Source: Cyanobacteriota bacterium (GTDB taxonomy: Bacteria > Cyanobacteriota > Cyanobacteriia > Leptolyngbyales > Leptolyngbyaceae). From it: a stretch of DNA of 20,617 nucleotides. Positions within the stretch are counted from its first letter, which is position 1. Each line of letters opens with the position of its first letter. The DNA is taken from contig JAIXVO010000110.1 of assembly GCA_027482985.1 (NCBI GenBank), positions 1-20,617 on the forward strand, given 5' to 3'. Below are positions 6,368-15,176 of this stretch, one piece after another. The notes beneath the pieces were generated by a model. The model did not search any database. It was not told the DNA's origin and was given only the letters and a program-made list of their open reading frames with translations. A program made the translations under genes and the position numbers.

Positions 6368-9217
6368 ATGGCATCAGGTACTGAGTACGCACAAGAATAT
6401 CAGCGAGCGCAAATTGCCTACATGAACGGCAGTTACGAAGAAGCTGCTGGCATTGTTGATCGTCTGGTCACCGAATTTCCGAATGACCCCAGTGCGAGCC
6501 TCTTGCGGGGACACATTTATTGCTATGGATTACAGCAATACGAAGTAGCTCGCGAGCAATACGAATCTGTCCTGCAATTGACGGACGATCCAGACTTCGC
6601 TAATTATGCGACTCAGGGTCTGCAACACATCCAAGATAATGCCAATGGGTCTACTGGTGCCCACGACGATTTTGCTAGCAATGGCACCGCGTTTGATGCG
6701 TTTGATGATCAAAACTTTGACGCTCAACTGTTTGACGATCAGACCTTTGATGCGCCCGCCTTTGATCCGCAAGCGTTTGAGCAGTCAGCTTTTGACGATG
6801 CTGCCTTTGCCAGCCCCGCTGCTAGTTTTGCGCCGGAACCTGCCGCCGGAGCAAGCTTAGATGATTTGGATTTAAGCGCTTTGCCAGATGATCAGTTCAC
6901 TTTCGACAGCCCAGATGAAGGGCTTGAGCAGCCATTTACCGCCGATCCGTTTGGTGGGTCGGGGACGGCTGCGCCAGCAGATGATTTTGCCTTTGCTGAC
7001 CCCTTTGGGATGCATGATGATGACTTGAACGGGCTAGATGCCTTCTCCGCTGCTCCCCCTCAAGCCTACGTCGATCCCATGCCTGCCTTCGACGGAATAC
7101 AGAATGATGCTGACGCAAACAGTGCTTTCGATGAACCGAATGTCGCTTTTAGTCAGTTCGATGAATCTTTCCCTGCTTTAGATTTGCCTGATGACTTTGG
7201 TCCGCCCTCAGGGGTTGGCACCGCGTACAACGGGTTGACAGATCTGCCACCCGAACCCCCCACTGGCGGTCGCAACAATGTGGCTGCAAATCATACGGGT
7301 GAAGATGAAACTCTCTTTATGGGCAGTACTAATCTTTATGATGAACCAGAGATTAGTGATGCGGCTCCCTTCGATCGCGCGCTGGCCGACAACCGCTTCG
7401 CCTCTGGTGCTGACGATGCGGCTGCCTTTCGGAGTGGGTTCGACAGCAGCCCAAACTTTGGCGGACAGAGTAATGTGGACTTTTTAGATGAGTTTGATGA
7501 GTTCGATGATCTGGGGAATTTGTCAGACTTTGACCTGTCCGAAAATTCGGCTGGCTTTACCCGCCCTGCCGTGGGTGGTGAGTTTGTCATGCCCGGTGTG
7601 GTCACTACACCGCAGGATTCAGTGGATACCAGTATCGGGTTCTCTGCGCCCAGCGATCGCTCAGTGATTCGGGATGATGAAGTCTTCAGCCTCTCCAGTC
7701 CGACCGATCAAGTGCCAGCCTTCACCCAACTTGATCCCAGTGGCACCCTCGAACCCGCAACCACTGTCGAACAAGGCTTTTTAGCGCCCCTCGAAAATGC
7801 GCCGCTGGCTACGAAGCATGTGATTGCCGCCCTAGCCGCTGGGGTTTGTTCCGCGATCGCGGTCGCCGGCATGAACGTCGCTGTCGCCTCCTCAATGGCC
7901 AACCAGGAACCTGCGGTCGTCAATCAACTGCGCAATACCGGGTGGATGGCTGCCCTCGCGAGTGGTGTCGTGGGAGGCGGAGCTGCTTATTTGGTGGGTC
8001 GCACCACAGCCCAACAAATTCGCCGCTCCACGGACAACCTGCAATCTCAGTTCAATTCCGTTTGTCAGGGGAATCTCAACGCCAGAGCGACCGTTTACTC
8101 GGAAGATGAATTTGGACAATTGGCCACTGGCTTTAACCAGATGGCTCGCGTGATCTTGACCACCACCAGCGAAGCCCAACGCAAAGCGGAAGAACAAGAG
8201 CAAGCCAAGGAAGACTTACAACGGCAAGTGATTCGCCTCCTGGATGATGTGGAAGGCGCGGCTCGGGGTGACTTGACGGTGCAGGCCGAGGTGACGGCGG
8301 ACGTGCTTGGTGCCGTTGCTGACTCCTTCAACCTGACGATTCAAAACCTGCGCGAAATTGTGCAACAGGTGAAGACTGCCACCCGGCAGGTGACGAAGAG
8401 TTCCACCGACAACGAAATGTTTGCCCGCAGTTTGTCGTCTGATGCGTTGCGCCAGGCGGAAGAACTGGCAGTCACCCTGAATTCAGTCCAGGTGATGACG
8501 GAATCGATTCAACGGGTGGCGGAAAGTGCGCGGGAAGCGGAAGAAGTGGCACGATCGGCATCGGCTACAGCCTTGAAGGGCGGGGAAGCGGTGGAACGCA
8601 CGGTGGCCGGGATTTTGCAAATTCGCGAAACGGTGGCAGAAACCACCCGTAAGGTCAAACGATTGGCGGAATCTTCGCAAGAAATTTCCAAGATTGTGGC
8701 CTTGATTTCTCAAATCGCCTCGCGGACGAACTTGTTGGCACTCAACGCCAGTATTGAAGCGGCAAGAGCGGGTGAAGCGGGACGCGGGTTTGCAATTGTG
8801 GCCGATGAAGTCCGCCAACTGGCAGACCGGGCGGCGAAAGCATCGAAAGAAATTGAACAAATCGTGTTACAAATTCAGGGTGAAACCGGGTCCGTGATGA
8901 CCGCGATGGAAGAAGGCACGCAGCAGGTGATTGAAGGGACGAAGCTGGCAGAACAGGCGAAGCGATCGCTGGAAGATATCATTCAGGTGTCGAACCGGAT
9001 TGACGTGCTGGTGCGATCGATTACCGCCGACACGGTCGAACAGACCGAAACTTCGCGGGCTGTGGCGCAGGTCATGCAATCGGTCGAACTCACGGCCCAG
9101 GAAACTTCGCAAGAAGCGCAACGAGTGTCCGGCTCACTGCAAAATCTGGTCGGTGTGGCACGAGATTTGTTAACGTCAGTAGAACGGTTCCGGGTGGAAA
9201 CGGTGGAACGGAAGTAG
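6368..9217 (+). CDS. hmpD: HmpD/PilJ-type methyl-accepting chemotaxis transducer
   Basis: The 949-residue transducer has this order: an N-terminal TPR-like helical region (residues ~5-95, with [20 protein letters not shown] and a second helical pair); an acidic Phe/Asp/Ser linker (~97-475) containing eight FD-type pentads; two membrane segments (~485-508 and 526-544); two HAMP-like regions (~545-597 and ~627-665); and a long helical signalling domain whose hairpin tip, from [19 protein letters not shown] to [13 protein letters not shown], starts at S785. Only about 17 residues join the two membrane segments, so there is no periplasmic sensor domain, unlike Pseudomonas PilJ. The TPR-like part and the linker should face the cytoplasm. 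The ATG has a strong site (GGGAGAAGG). It probably forms polar arrays with HmpC and HmpE. Confidence 0.93.
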   Translation: MASGTEYAQEYQRAQIAYMNGSYEEAAGIVDRLVTEFPNDPSASLLRGHIYCYGLQQYEVAREQYESVLQLTDDPDFANYATQGLQHIQDNANGSTGAHDDFASNGTAFDAFDDQNFDAQLFDDQTFDAPAFDPQAFEQSAFDDAAFASPAASFAPEPAAGASLDDLDLSALPDDQFTFDSPDEGLEQPFTADPFGGSGTAAPADDFAFADPFGMHDDDLNGLDAFSAAPPQAYVDPMPAFDGIQNDADANSAFDEPNVAFSQFDESFPALDLPDDFGPPSGVGTAYNGLTDLPPEPPTGGRNNVAANHTGEDETLFMGSTNLYDEPEISDAAPFDRALADNRFASGADDAAAFRSGFDSSPNFGGQSNVDFLDEFDEFDDLGNLSDFDLSENSAGFTRPAVGGEFVMPGVVTTPQDSVDTSIGFSAPSDRSVIRDDEVFSLSSPTDQVPAFTQLDPSGTLEPATTVEQGFLAPLENAPLATKHVIAALAAGVCSAIAVAGMNVAVASSMANQEPAVVNQLRNTGWMAALASGVVGGGAAYLVGRTTAQQIRRSTDNLQSQFNSVCQGNLNARATVYSEDEFGQLATGFNQMARVILTTTSEAQRKAEEQEQAKEDLQRQVIRLLDDVEGAARGDLTVQAEVTADVLGAVADSFNLTIQNLREIVQQVKTATRQVTKSSTDNEMFARSLSSDALRQAEELAVTLNSVQVMTESIQRVAESAREAEEVARSASATALKGGEAVERTVAGILQIRETVAETTRKVKRLAESSQEISKIVALISQIASRTNLLALNASIEAARAGEAGRGFAIVADEVRQLADRAAKASKEIEQIVLQIQGETGSVMTAMEEGTQQVIEGTKLAEQAKRSLEDIIQVSNRIDVLVRSITADTVEQTETSRAVAQVMQSVELTAQETSQEAQRVSGSLQNLVGVARDLLTSVERFRVETVERK
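6701..6820 (+). repeat. Eight 15-bp/5-residue FD repeats in hmpD
   Basis: Phe recurs exactly every fifth residue at 112, 117, 122, 127, 132, 137, 142 and 147 of HmpD, usually followed by Asp ([20 protein letters not shown] and so on). The codons are TTT-GAY throughout the core, so the DNA is a degenerate 15-bp tandem array. Confidence 0.9.
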
Positions 9218-9448
9218 CCGACTAGCATTGATGTCAATTTGGCCTGGATCGGGTACATTAAATCCATTCCAAATGTCGCATCCTGGCGTTGCAGGGGTTG
9301 ACCGTCCCCACCGCCTGTTGCAAGTGGTTGGAGCCGTGAGTCACGGGATCATCCAAGGTCGCAGCTGGTGGGTCTGTTGAGCGATCGCAGCCACTCCAGT
9401 ATGCTCGTTTCAAGTTAATTACTTTCTCCAAGGAAATGGAGTTTTGCC
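9218..9448. promoter_or_regulatory. hmpD-hmpE gap, 231 bp
   Basis: This is a long gap for genes in one operon. It holds a perfect 13-bp palindrome CCGTGA-G-TCACGG at 9334-9346, a HIP1 octamer near 9380, and a small hairpin over the hmpE ribosome site. No strong sigma-70 promoter stands out. Confidence 0.45.
9426..9441 (+). promoter_or_regulatory. Hairpin covering the hmpE Shine-Dalgarno
   Basis: CTCCA (9426-9430) can pair with TGGAG (9437-9441) around an AGGAAA loop. The GGAG in the right arm is the best ribosome site for the ATG at 9449, 7 bases on. The stem would hide it, so translation of hmpE may be damped or structure-dependent. Confidence 0.4.
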
Positions 9449-12400
9449 ATGCAGCCTGACCAACAGCAGCGAATCATGGGCTATTTCATTGAGGAGGCCA
9501 AAGACCACCTCAATACCATCGAGCAAGGCTTGCTAAACCTGCAAAGCACGATTGAAGACCCGGAGATGGCGAACGAAGTCTTCCGGGCGGCTCATTCGGT
9601 CAAAGGTGGCGCGGCTATGTTGGGGCTGAATGGCATCCAGCGTGTTTCCCATCGTCTGGAAGACTTCTTCAAAGTGTTGAAGGAAACCCGCATTCAGGTT
9701 GACCAGAAGTTAGAAAACTTGTTTTTACGCGCTTTTGATGCTTTGCAAGAACTGCTAGGACAGTTGCAGGGGCCATTTGGTTTGACGGAAGACGTGGCGA
9801 ACCAAATTGTCGCGGCTGTAGAGCCAACCTTTGTCGAACTGGAGCAGCACCTGCATCAGCTGACGGGGGCTCCCGGTGCCACGCCTGTTCCCACCATTCC
9901 CTTCACCAGCGGTCTGCACCTAGATGATCCCCAGCCTCGCTTGGAAGCCGCCGTTGAACAACTGTTCCGCACCGATGTGCCGCTGCGTCTCCGAGAAATG
10001 TTGCAGTTGTTTAAGCAGCCCGATACGGATGTGGTGACGCGGCAGCAGCTACAAGAGTTATGTCGGAGTTTAAGCAGCTTGGGAGAACAGTACCAACTGC
10101 AAACCTGGTGTCAGCTCGTAGACACAGCTCGCCGTGCGATCGCCCATCCCGACAATAGCTACCGCATCCTGGCTCCGATCGTGATTCGGGATATCAAGCT
10201 GGCGCAGGAGTTAGTGTTGGCGGGGCGATCGACCGAAATTAGCCCGTGTCCGCAATTGTGCGATCTGGTGCCGACCCCAGTGCCAACGGAAACCATGGTA
10301 CAGGAGGATCTGGCCGAGTTGTTGGGATTAGACGACATCAATGCCGTCTCTGCTGACGATCTGTCGGGAGACCCGCTGGATCTCACCTTTGATGACCTTG
10401 ATGCAACCACCGAGGAAGTGAATTTGAGTGGTGATTTGACCACCGACTTGTCTGAGGCCGGCAGGGGCATTCGTCAAGGACCCGAAGTGGGGTCAGCAGA
10501 ACTGAATTCACTGGCGGATTTGTTTGAAGGCGAAATGCCTGAACTCGGCTTAACCTGGCAACAGGAAGAGGTCTTAACCGATGAAATGGAGCTGCTTACC
10601 CGCGACACTGGGCTGCCTCCCACGAATGAGGTCAGTGACTTTGCTGATCTTTTGTTTGAATCCACCGCCCCGTCCCCTGCTAGCAGCACCGCCGCCGATG
10701 ACCTTAGTGACTTATTTGGTGATGACTTAGACGATGATATCCCAACGCAAGTAATCGCCGCTGCCGCCATACCTCATGTCGCTCACGCGGATGATGATTT
10801 CGCCGATCTCCTGGGCATCATGGGCGAACCCGCTGCGCTACCCACTGACCTCGATGCCGCCGATCCATTCCAAACCGACGCGACTTTCAACCTGGAGTCA
10901 GATGTCTCCGACGCGACTGCTGCCCTCAGTGAACTAGACCTTAGTGGGTTATCTGATTTGGAATTGGACGGCGCTTTGGGTGATTTAGGCGACCTCTTTG
11001 AGGGGCTGAATGAAACTGATCTGCCAATCTCGGAGGCCAGTCCCGCTCCATCTGTCGCAGTTGAAACCGATCCCTGGAGTGCCGAAATTCCTGTCCCATC
11101 ACCAGAACCAGCCACCCCTGACGCGCTGGCCGGGGCGAACGATCTGGACTTGGGCGACTTAGATCTGGGCGATCTGGATTTAGGTGATTTGGAGTCGGAG
11201 TTGGTAGAAGACGCGATCGCGGAGGCGAATCTCTTCCCGACTGATCTCAATGTCGTTGCGCCGGATAGTGAGATGGCGCTTAACTTTGCTGATTTTGCCT
11301 TGCCCGATCAGGCCACTGCGGATCTGTTCTCCGCATCGACCGATAGCGATGATCTAGAAGACCTACTCAACCTAGATGACGAGTCGGATCTCGGAGCGGA
11401 TTGGTCTCTGTCCGCTGCCGATCCTGACCTAGATCAGCTGTTGGTTAGTGACGACCCCAGTGCGAGTGAATTGTCCGCTTTGGGTGATTTCGATGCGGCG
11501 CTGTTTGACAGTTTAGAGGAGCCAGAACCCGCGCCACTGCATGAACCCAGTCCGGCTGTCGAGTTCACTGCCCCCGCAGCCCCGACTTCTCCTGATATTG
11601 CTGATCCGTGGGGTGATGATTTTCTTGAGTCTCCTTCGCTCATCGCCACCGAACTGTCGCCTGAACCACCCGTTACTGCCACAGATGAGTTCCGTGTGGA
11701 CAGTGATTTGAACTTTGCTGATTTGGATTCGGCACCTGCCTTTGACCTTGCTGCAGCCGCTGATGCCCCCGACAATGCTTTCGATCTGGAAGCACCCTTA
11801 GACTTCGGGACGGCTGACTCTTCTGACAGTGCCCTGAGTCTGGAAGCATCCTTCGATTTTGGTACGGCTGACTCACTTGACAATGAGTTGAGTCTGGAGG
11901 ACTCCTTCGACTTCGGGACTGGTGACTCGCCTAATTCCCCTGACAATAGCTTGGGGTTGGAGGAAAGTCTTTTCTCTGACTTAGATTTAGGCTCGGAGCT
12001 GGATTTGAACTCGGAGTCAGATCTGGGTGCTGAACCTGAGTTGGGCGAGGTTATTGACATGACCGCCGAACTCAATTTAGGCTCTAGCGATCGCGCAGAT
12101 GACGATCCCCTTGCGACTGACAATGATTGGTTCAACGACAGTCCAGCCAATCCACCAGAAATGCTGGAGACCTGGCTGCAAGCACCCGATGTTGCTGATC
12201 TGGAGCTACCCTCCGCAGATGCTGAATTATCGGATCTCAACGAGCTGTTAGAAATTGGTGCCGCTGCTGAACTGAGTTCCGACGGCACCGCTGCCGCTGC
12301 CCTGCTGGATGCAGCCACTGTGCCTGATGCTGTGGCGATCGCGCCCGATGAGGCCGCTGCGCTGGTGGACGTTAACGCCGCTGAGTGGGGAGAGCTGCCG

Positions 12401-15055
12401 GAATTGGCTGATTTGGACAATCTTGATCTGGATACCTCCCAAGCGTTGGCGGATTTGGACAATCTTGATCTGGATGCCTCTAACTTAGAAGAGATGTCTT
12501 TGGAGTCGGGATTTGCCGCCGCCAACCTGACTGATATCGACGCGTTCGATCTGCCCGTCGTAGAGACTTCCGTCGAGCGTCAATTAGATGCTGCTTTGGA
12601 GAGTGAGTTGGGTGACCTGCTGGAGATTCCGGCCATCTCAGATGAGCTAACGGAGCACAGCCTCGATGACCTCGATCAACTCCTGGATGACTCTTCCCTT
12701 GAGAGTAATGCAGGGCAGGAGTTTAACGATTTGGAGGAGTTGTTGGGTGCCGAGCAGGCCCCAGAGTTTGCTGATTTTAATGGGTTGATGGATGAACCGG
12801 TCACCCCGACCTTCTCAACCGCTCAGTCTTTCATGGGTGAGCGGCCTGACTTTGGCTCTCCCGACGCGGAGGCGGATGAATTCTCGGATTTAGAATCGCT
12901 GCTGGCGCAAGATGTTCTTGACCAGGAAGACGCCCCCCCGACGATTTCCAACTCTATGATCGATGAGTCGGAATTTGACGATCTGAATGATTTGCTCAAG
13001 GATGCTGAGGAAAAAATGGGCGGCTCCCCCACTGTGAAAGTCGGGGCCGGTTTGACTTCGGGTCGCCGTAGCCCTCGACCGGGGCGGGTGTTCAGTGAGC
13101 AAACGATGCGGGTGCCGGTCAAACACCTGGATAACCTCAGTAATCTGGTGGGTGAACTGGTGGTGAACCGGAACAGTCTGGAGCAAGATCAGGAACGGTT
13201 GCGCCAATCGCTAGATAATTTGTTGTACCAGGTGCAGCAACTCAGTGATGTGGGGCAGCGGATGCAAGACCTGTACGAGCGATCGCTGTTGGAAAGTTCG
13301 TTGCTAGCAAGTCGGCAGGGTTATCGCAGTGGGTCACTCTCTGTCCGGGGAGATACCACGACGGTGGAAGCGCCCACCGATCATCACTCGACCGTGGAAT
13401 ATGACCCGCTGGAAATGGATCGGTTCACAGGCTTCCACTCTTTATCGCAGGAGATGATTGAACTCATCGTCCGGGTGCGGGAATCTTCTTCTGACATTGA
13501 ATTCATCGTGGATGAAACGGAACAGGTCACGCGGATGTTCCGTCAGGTGACGACCCAACTGCAAGAAGGCTTAACGCGATCGCGGATGGTGCCTTTTGCC
13601 CAAACCGCTGATCGGCTGCCACGCGCGGTGCGAGACATTTCGATGAAAGTCGGGAAGCAAGCAGAACTGATCATCGAAGGGCGCGACACCCTGATCGACA
13701 AGATGATTCTGGAACAGCTTTATGACCCCATGACGCACCTCGTCAACAATGCCATCACCCATGGTATTGAAGATCCCGCAATTCGGCTGGCGGCAGGTAA
13801 ACCCGCTGTGGGCCGGATTACCATTCGGGCGTTTCACCAGGGGAACCAGACCATTATCTCGGTAGCAGATGACGGGGCGGGCATTGATGTCGATCGCGTC
13901 AAATTGAAGGCCGTGGAAAAAGGGTTACTCACTGCTGAGGATGCCAGAACGATCTCCCGCTTAGATATGTACGACATTCTGTTCCATCCCGGCTTTAGCA
14001 CCAAAGACCAGGCCGATGACTTTTCTGGGCGCGGTGTGGGGATGGATGTCGTGCGGACCAGTTTGAGTGAAATTCGCGGTGTGATTAATACCGATTCCAC
14101 GCCCGGTCGCGGCACTTCGTTCACCATTCGCCTGCCCCTCACCCTCAGTATTTCCAAAGCGCTGTGCTGCATTAGCGATCGCGCCCGTATCGCCTTCCCG
14201 ATGGATGGGGTGGAAGATATGCTGGATGTGCCCAAAGAACGACTGCAAACCAATGCTGACAATCAACCCTGCATTGCCTGGCGCGATACGATGCTGACGG
14301 TGCGGCCCCTGTCTGAATTGCTGGGATACAACCGTCATCTCAGTCGCGGCAATGTCTATGGTGGGAATCAGGAAGATGACATGGTGTCGATCGTCGTCCT
14401 GCGGAGTGCGGGTAACTTCCTGGCGCTACAAGTCGATCAGGTGATGGGCGAACAAGAAATCGTGATTAAACAATTGGAAGGTCCGGTGCCCAAGCCGATT
14501 GGGGTGGCGGGGGCGACCGTGTTGGGGGATGGGCGCATCATGCCGATCGCCGATGTCCTGGAACTGATTGATTTGTCTGTGGGACGGCTGCGGCGAGATG
14601 CAGGCGGGTCACTCTGGGAACAGGATGGAGTGACCGCTATTCCGGAAGCGCCGATTGCCAAGACCGAGCCAATGGTGCTGATTGTGGACGACTCCATCAC
14701 GGTGCGCGAACTGCTATCCATGACCTTCAACAAAGTCGGTTATCGGGTGGAGCAAGCTCGCGATGGGCAGGAAGCCTGGGAAAAACTCCGGTCTGGGCTA
14801 CCCTGTGACATTGTTTTCTGTGATATTGAAATGCCGCGGATGGATGGCTTAGAGTTGCTGTCTCGAATTCAAAAAGACATCAACTTGAAACATCTCCCGA
14901 TCGCCATGCTGACCTCGCGGGGAGCCGATCGCCACCGGCAGATGGCCGCATCGCTGGGTGCCAGTGGCTACTTCACCAAACCCTATCTGGAAGAAGCGTT
15001 GCTGGATGCTGCCCAACGGATGCTGAAAGGTGAACGCCTGCTCAATAACGCCTAG
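9449..15055 (+). CDS. hmpE: HmpE/PilL-type hybrid CheA histidine kinase with receiver
   Basis: This is the central kinase of the pilus chemosensory array, 1868 residues long. The order is: Hpt (1-~115, phosphorylated H49 in AAHSVKGG); a helical segment at ~150-275 that may be a degenerate Hpt lacking its histidine; a ~900-residue Asp/Leu/Ser/Ala linker (~287-1190); the CheA dimerisation helices (~1214-1380); the ATPase domain (N-box N1433/N1434 in LVNNAITHG, G1 DDGAGID, G2 GRGVGMDVV); a CheW-like regulatory domain (~1560-1710); and a receiver (~1740-1868) with D1792 in CDIEMPRMDG. No CheY-binding P2 domain is recognisable, and the linker is in its place. All catalytic boxes look intact. The kinase should supply HmpA and HmpB, while its own receiver may drain or gate phosphate. 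Compared with ordinary CheA (about 650 residues) the excess is mostly linker. Confidence 0.93.
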   Translation: MQPDQQQRIMGYFIEEAKDHLNTIEQGLLNLQSTIEDPEMANEVFRAAHSVKGGAAMLGLNGIQRVSHRLEDFFKVLKETRIQVDQKLENLFLRAFDALQELLGQLQGPFGLTEDVANQIVAAVEPTFVELEQHLHQLTGAPGATPVPTIPFTSGLHLDDPQPRLEAAVEQLFRTDVPLRLREMLQLFKQPDTDVVTRQQLQELCRSLSSLGEQYQLQTWCQLVDTARRAIAHPDNSYRILAPIVIRDIKLAQELVLAGRSTEISPCPQLCDLVPTPVPTETMVQEDLAELLGLDDINAVSADDLSGDPLDLTFDDLDATTEEVNLSGDLTTDLSEAGRGIRQGPEVGSAELNSLADLFEGEMPELGLTWQQEEVLTDEMELLTRDTGLPPTNEVSDFADLLFESTAPSPASSTAADDLSDLFGDDLDDDIPTQVIAAAAIPHVAHADDDFADLLGIMGEPAALPTDLDAADPFQTDATFNLESDVSDATAALSELDLSGLSDLELDGALGDLGDLFEGLNETDLPISEASPAPSVAVETDPWSAEIPVPSPEPATPDALAGANDLDLGDLDLGDLDLGDLESELVEDAIAEANLFPTDLNVVAPDSEMALNFADFALPDQATADLFSASTDSDDLEDLLNLDDESDLGADWSLSAADPDLDQLLVSDDPSASELSALGDFDAALFDSLEEPEPAPLHEPSPAVEFTAPAAPTSPDIADPWGDDFLESPSLIATELSPEPPVTATDEFRVDSDLNFADLDSAPAFDLAAAADAPDNAFDLEAPLDFGTADSSDSALSLEASFDFGTADSLDNELSLEDSFDFGTGDSPNSPDNSLGLEESLFSDLDLGSELDLNSESDLGAEPELGEVIDMTAELNLGSSDRADDDPLATDNDWFNDSPANPPEMLETWLQAPDVADLELPSADAELSDLNELLEIGAAAELSSDGTAAAALLDAATVPDAVAIAPDEAAALVDVNAAEWGELPELADLDNLDLDTSQALADLDNLDLDASNLEEMSLESGFAAANLTDIDAFDLPVVETSVERQLDAALESELGDLLEIPAISDELTEHSLDDLDQLLDDSSLESNAGQEFNDLEELLGAEQAPEFADFNGLMDEPVTPTFSTAQSFMGERPDFGSPDAEADEFSDLESLLAQDVLDQEDAPPTISNSMIDESEFDDLNDLLKDAEEKMGGSPTVKVGAGLTSGRRSPRPGRVFSEQTMRVPVKHLDNLSNLVGELVVNRNSLEQDQERLRQSLDNLLYQVQQLSDVGQRMQDLYERSLLESSLLASRQGYRSGSLSVRGDTTTVEAPTDHHSTVEYDPLEMDRFTGFHSLSQEMIELIVRVRESSSDIEFIVDETEQVTRMFRQVTTQLQEGLTRSRMVPFAQTADRLPRAVRDISMKVGKQAELIIEGRDTLIDKMILEQLYDPMTHLVNNAITHGIEDPAIRLAAGKPAVGRITIRAFHQGNQTIISVADDGAGIDVDRVKLKAVEKGLLTAEDARTISRLDMYDILFHPGFSTKDQADDFSGRGVGMDVVRTSLSEIRGVINTDSTPGRGTSFTIRLPLTLSISKALCCISDRARIAFPMDGVEDMLDVPKERLQTNADNQPCIAWRDTMLTVRPLSELLGYNRHLSRGNVYGGNQEDDMVSIVVLRSAGNFLALQVDQVMGEQEIVIKQLEGPVPKPIGVAGATVLGDGRIMPIADVLELIDLSVGRLRRDAGGSLWEQDGVTAIPEAPIAKTEPMVLIVDDSITVRELLSMTFNKVGYRVEQARDGQEAWEKLRSGLPCDIVFCDIEMPRMDGLELLSRIQKDINLKHLPIAMLTSRGADRHRQMAASLGASGYFTKPYLEEALLDAAQRMLKGERLLNNA
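11141..11185 (+). repeat. Three tandem DLDLG units in hmpE
   Basis: Residues 565-579 of HmpE are three copies of Asp-Leu-Asp-Leu-Gly, followed by a shortened fourth (DLESE). The copies differ at synonymous sites (CTG/TTG/TTA, GAC/GAT), so the array is not freshly duplicated. Confidence 0.85.
11786..11947 (+). repeat. Three 18-residue (54-bp) repeats in hmpE
   Basis: Units start at residues 780, 798 and 816 and share the core LEx-S/P-F/L-DFGTxDS. DNA similarity is high but imperfect across copies. It lies in the low-complexity linker. Confidence 0.85.
12404..12487 (+). repeat. Two 42-bp repeats in hmpE
   Basis: Residues 986-999 and 1000-1013 each begin LADLDNLDLD. A 24-base core is identical in both copies (12410-12433 and 12452-12475), which suggests a recent duplication. 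Confidence 0.9.
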
Positions 15056-15108
15056 TGCCGCTAGGCCGGAGGCAGTGGGCAGAAGGTAAAACCTTTTGAT
15101 CACAAAAT

Positions 15109-15148
15109 TGGCGGGTTGAGTCGTTCCAGGGAACAGCTTGACCCGCCA
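15109..15148 (+). terminator. Possible hairpin after hmpE
   Basis: TGGCGGGT (15109-15116) pairs with ACCCGCCA (15141-15148), with a smaller inner GTTCC/GGAAC pairing. An A-rich rather than T-rich run follows, so this is an imperfect terminator. It could instead be a leader structure of the small gene starting at 15177. Confidence 0.35.
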
Positions 15149-15176
15149 TAATGATAAAAAATAACTGTTCCGCTTT

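Noticed and set aside
6701..6820. Pentapeptide-repeat beta-helix in HmpD
   Set aside because: The five-residue period fits, but the residues before Phe do not follow the A(D/N)LxX rule and eight units are too few for a stable helix.
11434..12525. 363-residue ORF on the minus strand inside hmpE
   Set aside because: Its Ser/Lys/Ala-rich composition is the mirror of the Asp/Leu repeat codons of hmpE, with no motif or ribosome site. Shorter antisense ORFs at 10159-10470, 10474-10770 and 10783-11250 have the same origin.
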